Shown here one piece after another: positions 51,973 through 60,174 of a stretch of 64,000 nucleotides of DNA (within the stretch, counting starts at the first letter, position 1; every line of letters starts with the position of its first letter). A program made the position numbers and the translations under genes. The DNA is from Mucilaginibacter ginkgonis (GTDB taxonomy: Bacteria; Bacteroidota; Bacteroidia; Sphingobacteriales; Sphingobacteriaceae), in assembly GCF_009754905.2 (NCBI RefSeq), contig NZ_CP066775.1, positions 2,852,001-2,916,000 of the forward strand, written 5' to 3'. Below the pieces are notes generated by a model. The model saw only the letters and a list, made by a program, of their open reading frames with translations, searched no databases and was not told the origin of the DNA.

Positions 51973-53258
51973 CTGTTCATGATCTCTTCAATGTGTTCTG
52001 CCTCTACAGGGATGTCGGCCATCAGATCTATATTACCGCCTTCAGTAATCAGTATGTTGTTTTCAATACGTATGCCCAAGCCTTCGGCAGGAATATATAT
52101 ACCAGGTTCGCAGGTTAGAATGTTGCCAACCTCGAAAGCTTTGTAACGGCTGGCATAATCATGCACATCCAAGCCCAAATGGTGCGACGTGCCGTGCATA
52201 AAGTACTTTTTGTAGAGCGGCGAAGCAGCGTCTTGGTTTTTTACATCGGTTTTATCCAGTAAACCCAAGCCGATCAATTCGTCAGTCATTATGCGGCCAA
52301 CCTCGTCATGATACTCGTTCCAAATGGTACCGGCCACCAGCATTTTGGTTGCTGCTCGCATTACGCGCAACACAGCGTTGTACACGTCGCGCTGTCGCTG
52401 GGTAAACTTTCCGTTCACCGGTATGCTGCGGCTCATGTCAGCATTGTAATTAGCATATTCGGCACCAAAGTCAAATAAGATCACGTCACCATCTTTACAT
52501 ATAGCATTGTTATCTATATAATGCAGTACGTTGGCATTATTGCCGCTGGCTATAATTGGTGTATAGGCATGGCCGGTAGCGCGCTGGCGGATGAATTCAT
52601 GAATGATCTCTGCCTCTATTTCATATTCGCCTACACCGGGGTGAACAAATTTTAGCACACGTTCAAAAGCGTCCTTTGTTATACTGCATGCTTTTTTGGT
52701 CAACTGCACCTCTATGTCAGACTTTACCGCACGCAGGTCGCGCAGTATGGGAGCCGACCTTAAATAATTATGAAGCGGGTATTTTTCTTTTAAAGCATTG
52801 TAGAACCGTAAGTCGCGATAAGGCACCTGGTGCACGTAACGGTCATTCTCATTGGTATTTATGTAAATATTGTCGGCATAGTTTATAATACTATGCAAAA
52901 TAGTGTCATAGCTGTCCAGCCAAAAAATGGTTTTAATGCCTGATGCTGCCTCTGCCTCTTCCTTTGTATATTTATGACCCTCCCAAATTGCTATTAGTGC
53001 GCTGGTTTGTCTTAAAAAAAGTACTTCTCTGTATAGCGGATTAGGACAATCCGGATATAGCACTAAGATGCTTTGCTCCTGATCTATTCCTGATAAGTAA
53101 AAAAAATCGGCATTTTGCTTGAAAACAAAGCCTTGATCACCGCTTCGCGGAAACTCATCATTAGCATGAAATATTGCTATTGAGTTGTTTTTTAGTCGCT
53201 TAACGAAATTATTTCTATTGTGAGTAAATAACGTATTTTCAGGGGCGACATATTTCAT
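51969..53258 (-). CDS. Aminopeptidase P family metallopeptidase (M24B)
   Basis: A 429-residue cytosolic peptidase that removes N-terminal residues preceding proline. The N-terminal creatinase-like domain is followed by the pita-bread domain. Metal ligands are visible: D263 and D274 (LFDFGAEYANYNADMSR), H359 in HGTSHHLGLDVHD, E384 in CEPGIYI and E399 in RIEN. All five are present, so it should be active, with two Mn2+ expected. It is convergent with meaB and divergent from the ompA gene. Confidence 0.94.
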   Translation of the reverse strand: MKYVAPENTLFTHNRNNFVKRLKNNSIAIFHANDEFPRSGDQGFVFKQNADFFYLSGIDQEQSILVLYPDCPNPLYREVLFLRQTSALIAIWEGHKYTKEEAEAASGIKTIFWLDSYDTILHSIINYADNIYINTNENDRYVHQVPYRDLRFYNALKEKYPLHNYLRSAPILRDLRAVKSDIEVQLTKKACSITKDAFERVLKFVHPGVGEYEIEAEIIHEFIRQRATGHAYTPIIASGNNANVLHYIDNNAICKDGDVILFDFGAEYANYNADMSRSIPVNGKFTQRQRDVYNAVLRVMRAATKMLVAGTIWNEYHDEVGRIMTDELIGLGLLDKTDVKNQDAASPLYKKYFMHGTSHHLGLDVHDYASRYKAFEVGNILTCEPGIYIPAEGLGIRIENNILITEGGNIDLMADIPVEAEHIEEIMNS

Positions 53259-53322
53259 TTTATATAGTTTAATATAGTTGTTTTAGACTTTTTTTTGTTC
53301 TATTTGCACCAAGGTTTTCATT

Positions 53323-53351
53323 TTTGGAACGGTGTTTGGTAGCGTTCCAAA
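53323..53351. promoter_or_regulatory. Inverted repeat in the ompA promoter region
   Basis: TTTGGAACG (53323-53331) and CGTTCCAAA (53343-53351) form a perfect 9-bp inverted repeat around an 11-base spacer. The spacer holds a TTTG (53335-53338), 22 nt before the -7 element at 53361. The repeat therefore covers the likely -33 region. Confidence 0.6.
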
Positions 53352-53360
53352 CATAATTAC

Positions 53361-53368
53361 TAATTTTG
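53361..53368 (+). promoter_or_regulatory. -7 element before the OmpA-family gene
   Basis: TAATTTTG fits TAnnTTTG. The TTTG at 53335-53338 lies 22 nt upstream, slightly longer than the usual 19-21 spacing. The 5' leader would be about 28 nt. Confidence 0.5.
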
Positions 53369-53402
53369 AAAAAAATCACAATTAATCGTTAATCTAAAAA
53401 CT

Positions 53403-54731
53403 ATGAATTATTCTACTCTAAAGAAAACAGTCGCTTTATCATGTGCCGCTGTGTTAGCTGTAGGCGTAGCAAACGCGCAAATGGCAGACACAACCATGAA
53501 AATGTCTTCTGGAACAACTACTGCCAAGGTATTTGGCGGTGCTGGTCAGTACAACAGGTTTAGCATTGGTATCAACGGCGGCGTAACTGCACCGGTTGTT
53601 GCTACAGGCGGATCTAATGATTACACTCACTGGAAAGCTTCTTATGGTTACGGCGCTTCATTGCGTTTGCAACTTGCACACTCTTTCGGTATCCAGGGTG
53701 ATTTCCACGGTGGCCGTTTAGAAGGTGACAACTCTACTGCAGCAGGCGGTATCCGTGACGGTGTTACAGCTTTCAAAACAGATTTTTACAGCGCTACTTT
53801 AAGCGGTGTGGTTAACGTTGCTACTGTTGACTACTTACGTCGTAAAAATGCTATCAACTTCTTCTTAACCGGTGGCGCAGGTATGGTTTGGTATAAACCA
53901 ACTGTAACTTTCGGTAACGGTGTTCCGGTTGCTTATGATCACTATCCACAAAGCTTGGTTATCCCTGTAGGTGCCGGTGTTAAATTCCGTTTAACAGACG
54001 CGGTTGCTTTAAACTTAGGTTACACCGAAAACTTTGTTGACGATGATATCCTTGACGGTTTAAAAAGAGGTTACCCTACTAAAGACAAATACTCTTATGG
54101 TTATGCAGGTTTAGAATTCACTTTGGGTTCTTCATCTAAATCTAACTTAGACTGGGTTAACCCTGTAGCTATGATGTATGACGAGCTTTATGATGCTGCT
54201 CTTCGTCAAGAAGTTGAAGCTTTAAAAGGCCGTGTAACTAACGTAGAAAACGCTGTTAATGATCTGAAAAAAGATTCTGACGGTGACGGTGTATCTGATC
54301 AATTCGACAAATGCCCTAACACTCCTGCAGGTACTGTAGTTGATGGTTCTGGTTGCCCATTGAAGAAAGATACAGTTATGATGGGTGGCGCTGCTGTTGC
54401 TCCTGCTGCTTACACTAACATCCAATTTGACTTTGATAGCTCTGTGTTAAGAACTTCATCTTACCCAACTTTAGACGCTGTTTCTGCTGATCTGCGTGCT
54501 AACACCGGTAAATCTGTTGAGTTAGACGGTTACGCTTCATCAGAAGGTACTGCTGCTCACAACATGAGGTTATCTAAAGACCGTGCTAACTCAGTTAAAA
54601 CTTACTTAGTAAACTCTGGTGTTGAGGCTAAACGTTTAAAAGTTAAAGCTTACGGCGAAACTCACCCAATTGCTGATAACTCAACTGAAGAAGGCCGCGT
54701 TCAAAACCGCCGCGTTGAGTTCAAAAAATAA
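53403..54731 (+). CDS. OmpA-family outer-membrane protein with TSP3-like repeat
   Basis: A 442-residue porin-like protein. The signal peptide (VALSCAAVLAVGVANAQ) is followed by an eight-strand-type beta-barrel to about residue 250 (RLQLAHSFGIQGDFHGGR..., YAGLEFTLG). A helical linker (DELYDAALRQEVEALKGRVTNVENAVNDLKK) leads to a Ca2+-binding thrombospondin type 3 motif (DSDGDGVSDQFDKCPNTPAGTVVDGSGC), and a C-terminal OmpA domain (FDFDSSVLRTSSYPTLDAVSADLRANTGKSVELDGYASSEGTAAHNMRLSKDRANSVKTYL) that binds peptidoglycan. Codon use (many TCT/GCT/GTT) suggests high expression. A strong terminator follows. Confidence 0.94.
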   Translation: MNYSTLKKTVALSCAAVLAVGVANAQMADTTMKMSSGTTTAKVFGGAGQYNRFSIGINGGVTAPVVATGGSNDYTHWKASYGYGASLRLQLAHSFGIQGDFHGGRLEGDNSTAAGGIRDGVTAFKTDFYSATLSGVVNVATVDYLRRKNAINFFLTGGAGMVWYKPTVTFGNGVPVAYDHYPQSLVIPVGAGVKFRLTDAVALNLGYTENFVDDDILDGLKRGYPTKDKYSYGYAGLEFTLGSSSKSNLDWVNPVAMMYDELYDAALRQEVEALKGRVTNVENAVNDLKKDSDGDGVSDQFDKCPNTPAGTVVDGSGCPLKKDTVMMGGAAVAPAAYTNIQFDFDSSVLRTSSYPTLDAVSADLRANTGKSVELDGYASSEGTAAHNMRLSKDRANSVKTYLVNSGVEAKRLKVKAYGETHPIADNSTEEGRVQNRRVEFKK

Positions 54732-54750
54732 TTAGCTCTGACAGCTTACT

Positions 54751-54784
54751 AAAAGGCGTCCCGATACCGGGACGCCTTTTTTTG
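54751..54784 (+). terminator. Terminator after the OmpA-family gene
   Basis: A 13-bp stem built from AAAAGGCGTCCCG and CGGGACGCCTTTT with a 4-nt loop, followed by more T. Confidence 0.92.
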
Positions 54785-54797
54785 TTTAACTTTGTTT

Positions 54798-54941
54798 ATG
54801 TACTTCTTCAGAAAAAAAGACCCAAACAGGCCGCAAAGCTTTAATCTTAAAGTCATGCATGTTATTAATGCCACGGCAATAATCATGTTTGTGGGTGCAA
54901 TAATCTGGAAGCTGGTAAGTGTATTTATCCTAAAAAAATGA
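54798..54941 (+). CDS. 47-residue membrane micropeptide coupled to ridA
   Basis: An ATG at 54798, just after the ompA terminator, opens a 47-codon frame whose TGA overlaps the ridA ATG in ATGA. The peptide starts MYFFRKKDPNRPQSFNLKVMH and ends with one membrane helix (VINATAIIMFVGAIIWKLVSVFIL) and KK. The FRKKDPNRP-x-FNL-x-MH pattern followed by a helix reminds me of short Bacteroidota proteins labelled DUF6728, but I cannot confirm it. The overlap with ridA and the conserved-looking start support a real gene. It was too short for ordinary gene calling. Confidence 0.65.
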   Translation: MYFFRKKDPNRPQSFNLKVMHVINATAIIMFVGAIIWKLVSVFILKK

Positions 54942-55318
54942 AAAGCATTATTTATACTAAAAACGCGCCCGAGCCTATCGGGCCCTATAGCCAGGCTGTT
55001 AAAACGGGTAACTTGTTATTTGTATCGGGCCAGATACCTGCCGACCCTGCAACCGGCGAAATTGTAAGCGGCGGCATAGAAGCAGAAACTACTATGGTAA
55101 TGAAAAACCTGCAAGCAATTTTAACAGAAGCAGGTGCAGGCTTTGAACATGTGATCAAAACCACCATCTTCCTGAAAAATATGGGTGATTTCGCCGCCGT
55201 AAACGCTATTTATGGCTCATACTTTACGGCCGACTTTCCGGCGCGTGAAACAGTGCAGGCAGCAGCTTTACCAAAAAACGTTAACGTAGAAATTTCGGTA
55301 ATTGCCGACTTGAGCTAA
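54938..55318 (+). CDS. ridA: RidA family reactive intermediate deaminase
   Basis: A 126-residue YjgF/YER057c/UK114 protein that hydrolyses reactive 2-aminoacrylate and related enamines/imines formed by PLP enzymes. The family motifs are seen: NAPEPIGPYSQAVKTGNLLFVSGQIPADPATGEIV, EAGAGFEHVIKTTIFLKNMGDFAAVNAIYGSYF, and PARETVQAAALPKNVNVEISVIA, with the substrate-binding Arg. It should be a cytosolic trimer. It overlaps a membrane micropeptide upstream and a RarD-like gene downstream (one base). Confidence 0.96.
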   Translation: MKSIIYTKNAPEPIGPYSQAVKTGNLLFVSGQIPADPATGEIVSGGIEAETTMVMKNLQAILTEAGAGFEHVIKTTIFLKNMGDFAAVNAIYGSYFTADFPARETVQAAALPKNVNVEISVIADLS

Positions 55319-56250
55319 TGGCGCAGAAAAGCGCGATCAGATACTTATCTGCTGCTATCGGCGCCGCGTTTATATGGGGGTTTTTAACAATACCCCTTAA
55401 GCATCTTCACACGCTTAACTACGCGCCGGAGCAGATCCTGTATTACAGGGTGCTGATGTCTTTCATCGCGCTTTGGATCTACGTATTGTTATTCAGGCGA
55501 AAACCTTTAATTCATGATGTGTCCGTTCTGCGGCAAATGCCTGCCCGTGAGCGCCGTAAATCCATTTGGATCATATTACTTACCGGCATCTTTATAACCA
55601 CCAATTGGTTCACTTATATATACGTAGTGAACAACATCGGCGTAAAAGTTGCAGGTTTTGGATATCTCATATGCCCGTTGCTTACCGCCGGCGGCGGGTT
55701 TCTTCTGCTAAAAGAAAAATTGTCCAGACTAAAAGTTGCAGGTATTTCTCTCGCGGTTATCAGCATTATTATACTTTCAACAGGGTCTGTCAGCGAAACT
55801 TTATGGTCTATCGTGGTAGCTATAAGCTATGCCGTTTATTTGCTGCTGCAAAGGCTGATACCGCAGTTTGATAAGATCAATACGCTGGCCATCCAGCTGC
55901 TGATCTCCATCATTATCCTTGGTCCGTTTTATATACACCAATTTAATGGGCTGCCTGAGCAATCCGCATTTTGGACAGACATCATAGTCACGGCCGTATT
56001 GTTCACCATCATTCCGCTGCTGTTAAGTTTATATGCCTTGTCGGGACTGCCATCGTCAACCATCGGTATAACCATTTACATCAATCCTGTCATCACCTTC
56101 CTGGTCGCTTATTTTTATTTCCATGAAAGTTTTGCAGCCTGGCAATTAATGGGTTATTCAATTTTACTGGCTTCTGTTATTATCTTTAACTGGGAAATGA
56201 TCGGCGGCGCATTAAAAAATAAGGAGCAGACTGCCGCCCAAGCCACCTGA
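55318..56250 (+). CDS. EamA/RarD-like permease
   Basis: A 310-residue membrane protein with ten hydrophobic helices in two EamA repeats: the first starts YLSAAIGAAFIWGFLTIPLKHLH, with LNYAPEQILYYRVLMSFIALWIYVLLF; the second includes SIVVAISYAVYLLLQRL and IGITIYINPVITFLVAYFYFHESF. The resemblance is to the RarD (chloramphenicol-sensitive) group of the drug/metabolite transporter superfamily. The transported compound is unknown. It overlaps ridA by one base, with recG starting 5 bases after its end, so a four-gene run is likely. Confidence 0.87.
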   Translation: MAQKSAIRYLSAAIGAAFIWGFLTIPLKHLHTLNYAPEQILYYRVLMSFIALWIYVLLFRRKPLIHDVSVLRQMPARERRKSIWIILLTGIFITTNWFTYIYVVNNIGVKVAGFGYLICPLLTAGGGFLLLKEKLSRLKVAGISLAVISIIILSTGSVSETLWSIVVAISYAVYLLLQRLIPQFDKINTLAIQLLISIIILGPFYIHQFNGLPEQSAFWTDIIVTAVLFTIIPLLLSLYALSGLPSSTIGITIYINPVITFLVAYFYFHESFAAWQLMGYSILLASVIIFNWEMIGGALKNKEQTAAQAT

Positions 56251-56255
56251 CGCAT

Positions 56256-58361
56256 TTGAACCAGATCTTTAATACACCGGTTGTTTATCTAAAGGGCGTA
56301 GGTACTGCCCGTGCGGATGTATTAAAAAAAGACCTGGGCATAGAAAGTTATGAAGACCTGCTAAGGCATTATCCTTACAAGTACATAGACCGGACGAAAT
56401 TCTACAAGATACGTGATATCAATCCCGAGCTACCGCATGTACAGGTCATAGCCCGCCTAACGTACAAAGAGATCATCGGCGAAAAGAATACGCGACGTTT
56501 GGTGGCACATGTACAGGATGATACCGGCGTTATGGAACTGGTATGGTTCCAGGCTATTAAATGGACAGAAAAGATCCTTGCCGTTGGCAAAGCTTACATC
56601 ATTTTTGGCAAGCCCGGCAGTTTTAATGGCAAAGCCCAAATGGCCCACCCCGAAGTGGAACCGTACAGCACTGAAGCTCTGAAACGAAAAGGCAACCTAA
56701 CGCTGCAAGCGGTTTATAGTTCTACGGAAAAGCTAAAGCAATTTACGCTAGATACGAAGGGTATCCAGCGCCTTACAGCTACCCTGCTTGAACAGCACAG
56801 CCGCGACATACAGGAAAATCTTCCGCTGTATATTCTGCAAAAATATAAGCTGATGCCGCGGGTAGAGGCGTTCCGGAATATTCACTTCCCCGAGAATGCT
56901 GCAGCTTTGCATGAAGCAGAACACCGTTTAAAGTTTGAAGAATTGTTTAGCATTCAGCTAAAACTGTTGCGCAATAAAATGACCCGCACGCAGAAATTCA
57001 AGGGGGCGATCTTTGAAAAAGTGGGCGATTATTTCAACGAGTTTTATGAGCACCGTCTGCCGTTTCAACTAACCACCGCGCAGAAAAAAGTACTGAAAGA
57101 AATACGGCAAGACACTTTGCGCGGTGTACAAATGAACCGTTTACTGCAAGGCGACGTGGGCAGCGGGAAGACGGTTGTGGCGCTGATGAATGTATTGCTG
57201 GCGCTTGATAACGGCTACCAGGCCTGTATAATGGCGCCAACAGAAATTTTAGCCACGCAGCATTACCACTCCATTAAGGCTTTGGTAGGCGATGGGTTTA
57301 TTGAAGTGGCTTTGCTCACGGGTTCTGTAAAGCAAAAGGATCGTAAGGTGATCCACCAAAAGCTGGAAGACGGGACATTAAATTTGTTGATAGGCACCCA
57401 CGCCTTAATAGAAGACAAGGTAGTTTTCAAAAATCTTGGCCTTGCAGTGATAGATGAACAGCACCGTTTTGGTGTAGAACAGCGGGCGAAACTTTGGCGT
57501 AAAAATATATTACCACCGCATGTGCTGGTGATGACCGCTACGCCTATTCCCCGCACATTGGCCATGACCTTATACGGCGATTTGGATGTGTCTGTGATCA
57601 ATGAATTACCCGCCGGCCGGAAGCCGATAGAGACCAGGCACTTTTATGAAAATCAGCGGCTGGCAATGTTTGGCCTGATGAAGCGCGAGATAGCTTTGGG
57701 CAGGCAGGTGTACGTGGTTTATCCGCTGATAAAAGAAAGTGAGAAACTCGACCTGAAAAATCTGGAAGATGGCGTAGAGGTGATGTCGCGCGAGTTCCCG
57801 TTACCGCAGTACCGCATAAGTGTGGTGCATGGCAAACTGTCTGCAGCAGATAAGGAATTTGAGATGCAGCGTTTTGTAAAGGGCGAAACACATATCATGG
57901 TAGCCACAACTGTGATAGAAGTTGGCGTTAATGTGCCCAATGCTTCTGTGATGATCATTGAGAACGCCGAGCGGTTTGGGTTATCTCAGCTACACCAGTT
58001 ACGCGGTCGCGTAGGCCGGGGAGCAGAGCAGTCGTTCTGTTTGCTGATGAGCGGCCACAAGTTAAGCCGCGATGGAAAAAAACGCTTAGATACCATGGTA
58101 ATGACCAACGATGGTTTTAAGATTTCCGAAATAGACCTTGAACTGCGTGGCCCCGGTGATATAGAAGGCACACAGCAGAGCGGCGTGCTTGATCTAAAGA
58201 TCGCCAACCTGGCTACAGACCAACAGTTGCTGATGCTGGTACGCGATGAGGTGATAGAAATATTTTATAAAGACCCTCAACTGGCATTGCCCGAAAATCA
58301 GATACTGCACCACATGCTTACCGCTAAAAACGGCGGCTTGAGTTGGGATAAGATATCGTGA
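56256..58361 (+). CDS. recG: ATP-dependent DNA helicase RecG
   Basis: A 701-residue helicase that remodels stalled forks and Holliday junctions. The start is TTG at 56256. The N-terminal wedge/OB domain covers about 1-270, with VYLKGVGTARADVLKKDLGI and LVAHVQDDTGVMELVWFQ. Helicase motifs: Walker A GDVGSGKT at 299-306, DEQH at 400-403 (with RFG), motif III TATPIPRT, motif IV-VI including VYPLIKESEKLDLKNLE, ATTVIEVGVNVPNASVMIIENAERFGLSQLHQLRGRVGRG. The usual C-terminal TRG region follows. Complete and typical. Confidence 0.96.
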   Translation: MNQIFNTPVVYLKGVGTARADVLKKDLGIESYEDLLRHYPYKYIDRTKFYKIRDINPELPHVQVIARLTYKEIIGEKNTRRLVAHVQDDTGVMELVWFQAIKWTEKILAVGKAYIIFGKPGSFNGKAQMAHPEVEPYSTEALKRKGNLTLQAVYSSTEKLKQFTLDTKGIQRLTATLLEQHSRDIQENLPLYILQKYKLMPRVEAFRNIHFPENAAALHEAEHRLKFEELFSIQLKLLRNKMTRTQKFKGAIFEKVGDYFNEFYEHRLPFQLTTAQKKVLKEIRQDTLRGVQMNRLLQGDVGSGKTVVALMNVLLALDNGYQACIMAPTEILATQHYHSIKALVGDGFIEVALLTGSVKQKDRKVIHQKLEDGTLNLLIGTHALIEDKVVFKNLGLAVIDEQHRFGVEQRAKLWRKNILPPHVLVMTATPIPRTLAMTLYGDLDVSVINELPAGRKPIETRHFYENQRLAMFGLMKREIALGRQVYVVYPLIKESEKLDLKNLEDGVEVMSREFPLPQYRISVVHGKLSAADKEFEMQRFVKGETHIMVATTVIEVGVNVPNASVMIIENAERFGLSQLHQLRGRVGRGAEQSFCLLMSGHKLSRDGKKRLDTMVMTNDGFKISEIDLELRGPGDIEGTQQSGVLDLKIANLATDQQLLMLVRDEVIEIFYKDPQLALPENQILHHMLTAKNGGLSWDKIS

Positions 58362-58724
58362 AAGCAATCCCCTACTGTTGTGTCATTTCGAACGAAGAGA
58401 GAAATATTCTACAACGACTTGCCTAATTTAGAGATCCATTCGATATGATAAGTTTATAAAGTTGAACCCGCGTTAGGGATAGTAGTGAAAAGCCCGCAGT
58501 ACCCACGGCACCGCGGGGACGAGGACTTGTAACGGATAGCCCGACCGCGCAGCGGGAACGCCCATGACCTATCTAATTTGTATTTACACTCAATTCTCTT
58601 AAAAAACACATCTCTAAATTTTAATTGACTTACTTGTTTACAGTAAAAATTCCGCTACCTGTTTAAATCGCTTTGATTTTAATAGTCAACGCTTTACCTT
58701 TCCAATTCAATTTAATCCTGCACT
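58362..58724. repeat. Extragenic repeat block between recG and the M28 peptidase gene
   Basis: No ORF. Two unlike parts are joined: 58381-58440 begins TGTCATTTCGAACGAAG and is AT-rich; 58463-58564 is GC-rich and reads TAGTGAAAAGCCCGCAG...GGAACGCCC. The second part contains short stems CCCGC (58493-58497) with GCGGG (58513-58517) and CCCG (58540-58543) with CGGG (58553-58556). A word AGCAATCCCC at 58363-58372 recurs at 61714-61723. The composition jump and stems look like interspersed extragenic repeats seen in this family of bacteria, though I cannot count copies. Confidence 0.55.
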
Positions 58725-60113
58725 ATGAAGTTTGCTTACGCCCTTTCAGCATTTCTGTTAGCCACCATTACCGCGAACGCCCAAACCGATTCGGTCTACC
58801 TGCGTAAGATCTACGACGAAGAGCTGGTTAACGGTAAGTGCTATCAAAACCTGCATTATTTATGCAAGGACATTGGCCAGCGGATTAGCGGTTCTGCCAA
58901 CGCGCAAAAAGCGGTAGATTGGGGTAAAAAGCTGATGGAAAGCTATGGCTTTGATAAGGTTTACCTTCAAGAGGTAATGGTGCCGCATTGGGAACGGGGC
59001 GCAAAAGAGCAAGGGCTGATTATCGCGGGAAAAAGCCGCATCCCGGTTGCAATTTGCGCGTTGGGTATGTCAATTGCTACACCGGCAAACGGTATTACCG
59101 CTGATGTTATTGAACTGCATTCTCTAAAGCAGCTGGACAGCTTGGGCGAAGCAGGAATAAAGGGCAAGATAGTTTTCTTTAACCGCCCTTTCGACGAGCG
59201 TTTTATAGAGCAAGGCGGCGCATACGGAACAGCAGGCGATCAGCGTAACCTTGGCCCGGCGGCTGCGTCTAAATATGGCGCCGCGGCTGTAATTGTGCGG
59301 TCGCTTACCTCTGCGTTGAATGATTACCCGCATACAGGGGCTACCCGGTATGACAAAAACTACCCTGCCATTCCGGCGGCGGCTATATCAACCATAGCTG
59401 CAAATAAATTGAGCGATCTGATCAAAAACGCAAACGGCAGACCTGTGCAGTTTTTTCTGAAAGATAACTGCCGTATGCTGCCCGACGCTGTTTCTTATAA
59501 TGTTGTAGGCGAACTGACCGGCACAGAAAATGCCAAACAAGTAATTACCGTTGGTGGTCACCTCGACTCGTGGGACCTGGCCGAAGGCGCCCATGACGAC
59601 GGTACAGGTGTAATGCAATCAGTAGAAGTGTTGCGCATCTTTAAAGCGCTGGGTTATAAACCAAAACACAGCATCCGCGCGGTATTTTTTATGAATGAGG
59701 AAAACGGCGGTGCCGGCGGCAAAAAGTACGCAGAGCAGGCAGCAGCAAACAAAGAAGAGCACATTGCCGCTATTGAAAGTGATGAAGGTGGATTTACCCC
59801 ACGCGGATTTAGTTTCGAAAGACCTTCTGCGGGTTTTTTGTCTAACATCAATAATGCCTGGAAAAAACTATTAGAACCGTATGAAGCGGATATGCTGGTT
59901 GCAGGTGGCAGTGGGTCTGACATTGGCCCGTTACGCGCTATGCCCGGCGTTACACTGATAGGTTTTCGCCCCGACTCGCAGCGTTACTTTGATATCCATC
60001 ATACCCCGAATGATGTGTTTGAGAATGTAAACAAGCGCGAGCTTGAATTAGGCGCTGCAAGCATGGCGTCGCTTATTTACCTGATAGACCAGCATGGCCT
60101 TAAGTTCAATTAA
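58725..60113 (+). CDS. Secreted M28 family metallopeptidase
   Basis: A 462-residue exported aminopeptidase. The signal peptide ends ITANAQ (about residue 20). A PA domain is inserted near 110-230 (GAAAVIVRSLTSALNDYPHTG). The zinc site is visible as H279-L-D281 in VGGHLDSWDLAEG, D291 in AHDDGTG, E in NEENGG near 325, and the C-terminal H in DIHHTPNDVFENV. All residues are present, so it should be active. Gut-type and soil Bacteroidota often use such enzymes to finish extracellular protein digestion. Confidence 0.92.
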   Translation: MKFAYALSAFLLATITANAQTDSVYLRKIYDEELVNGKCYQNLHYLCKDIGQRISGSANAQKAVDWGKKLMESYGFDKVYLQEVMVPHWERGAKEQGLIIAGKSRIPVAICALGMSIATPANGITADVIELHSLKQLDSLGEAGIKGKIVFFNRPFDERFIEQGGAYGTAGDQRNLGPAAASKYGAAAVIVRSLTSALNDYPHTGATRYDKNYPAIPAAAISTIAANKLSDLIKNANGRPVQFFLKDNCRMLPDAVSYNVVGELTGTENAKQVITVGGHLDSWDLAEGAHDDGTGVMQSVEVLRIFKALGYKPKHSIRAVFFMNEENGGAGGKKYAEQAAANKEEHIAAIESDEGGFTPRGFSFERPSAGFLSNINNAWKKLLEPYEADMLVAGGSGSDIGPLRAMPGVTLIGFRPDSQRYFDIHHTPNDVFENVNKRELELGAASMASLIYLIDQHGLKFN

Positions 60114-60174
60114 GTTATACAGCCTTTAACACAGATGGCGTAACTTTACGGCATCACCCTTAAACAACACCCAA

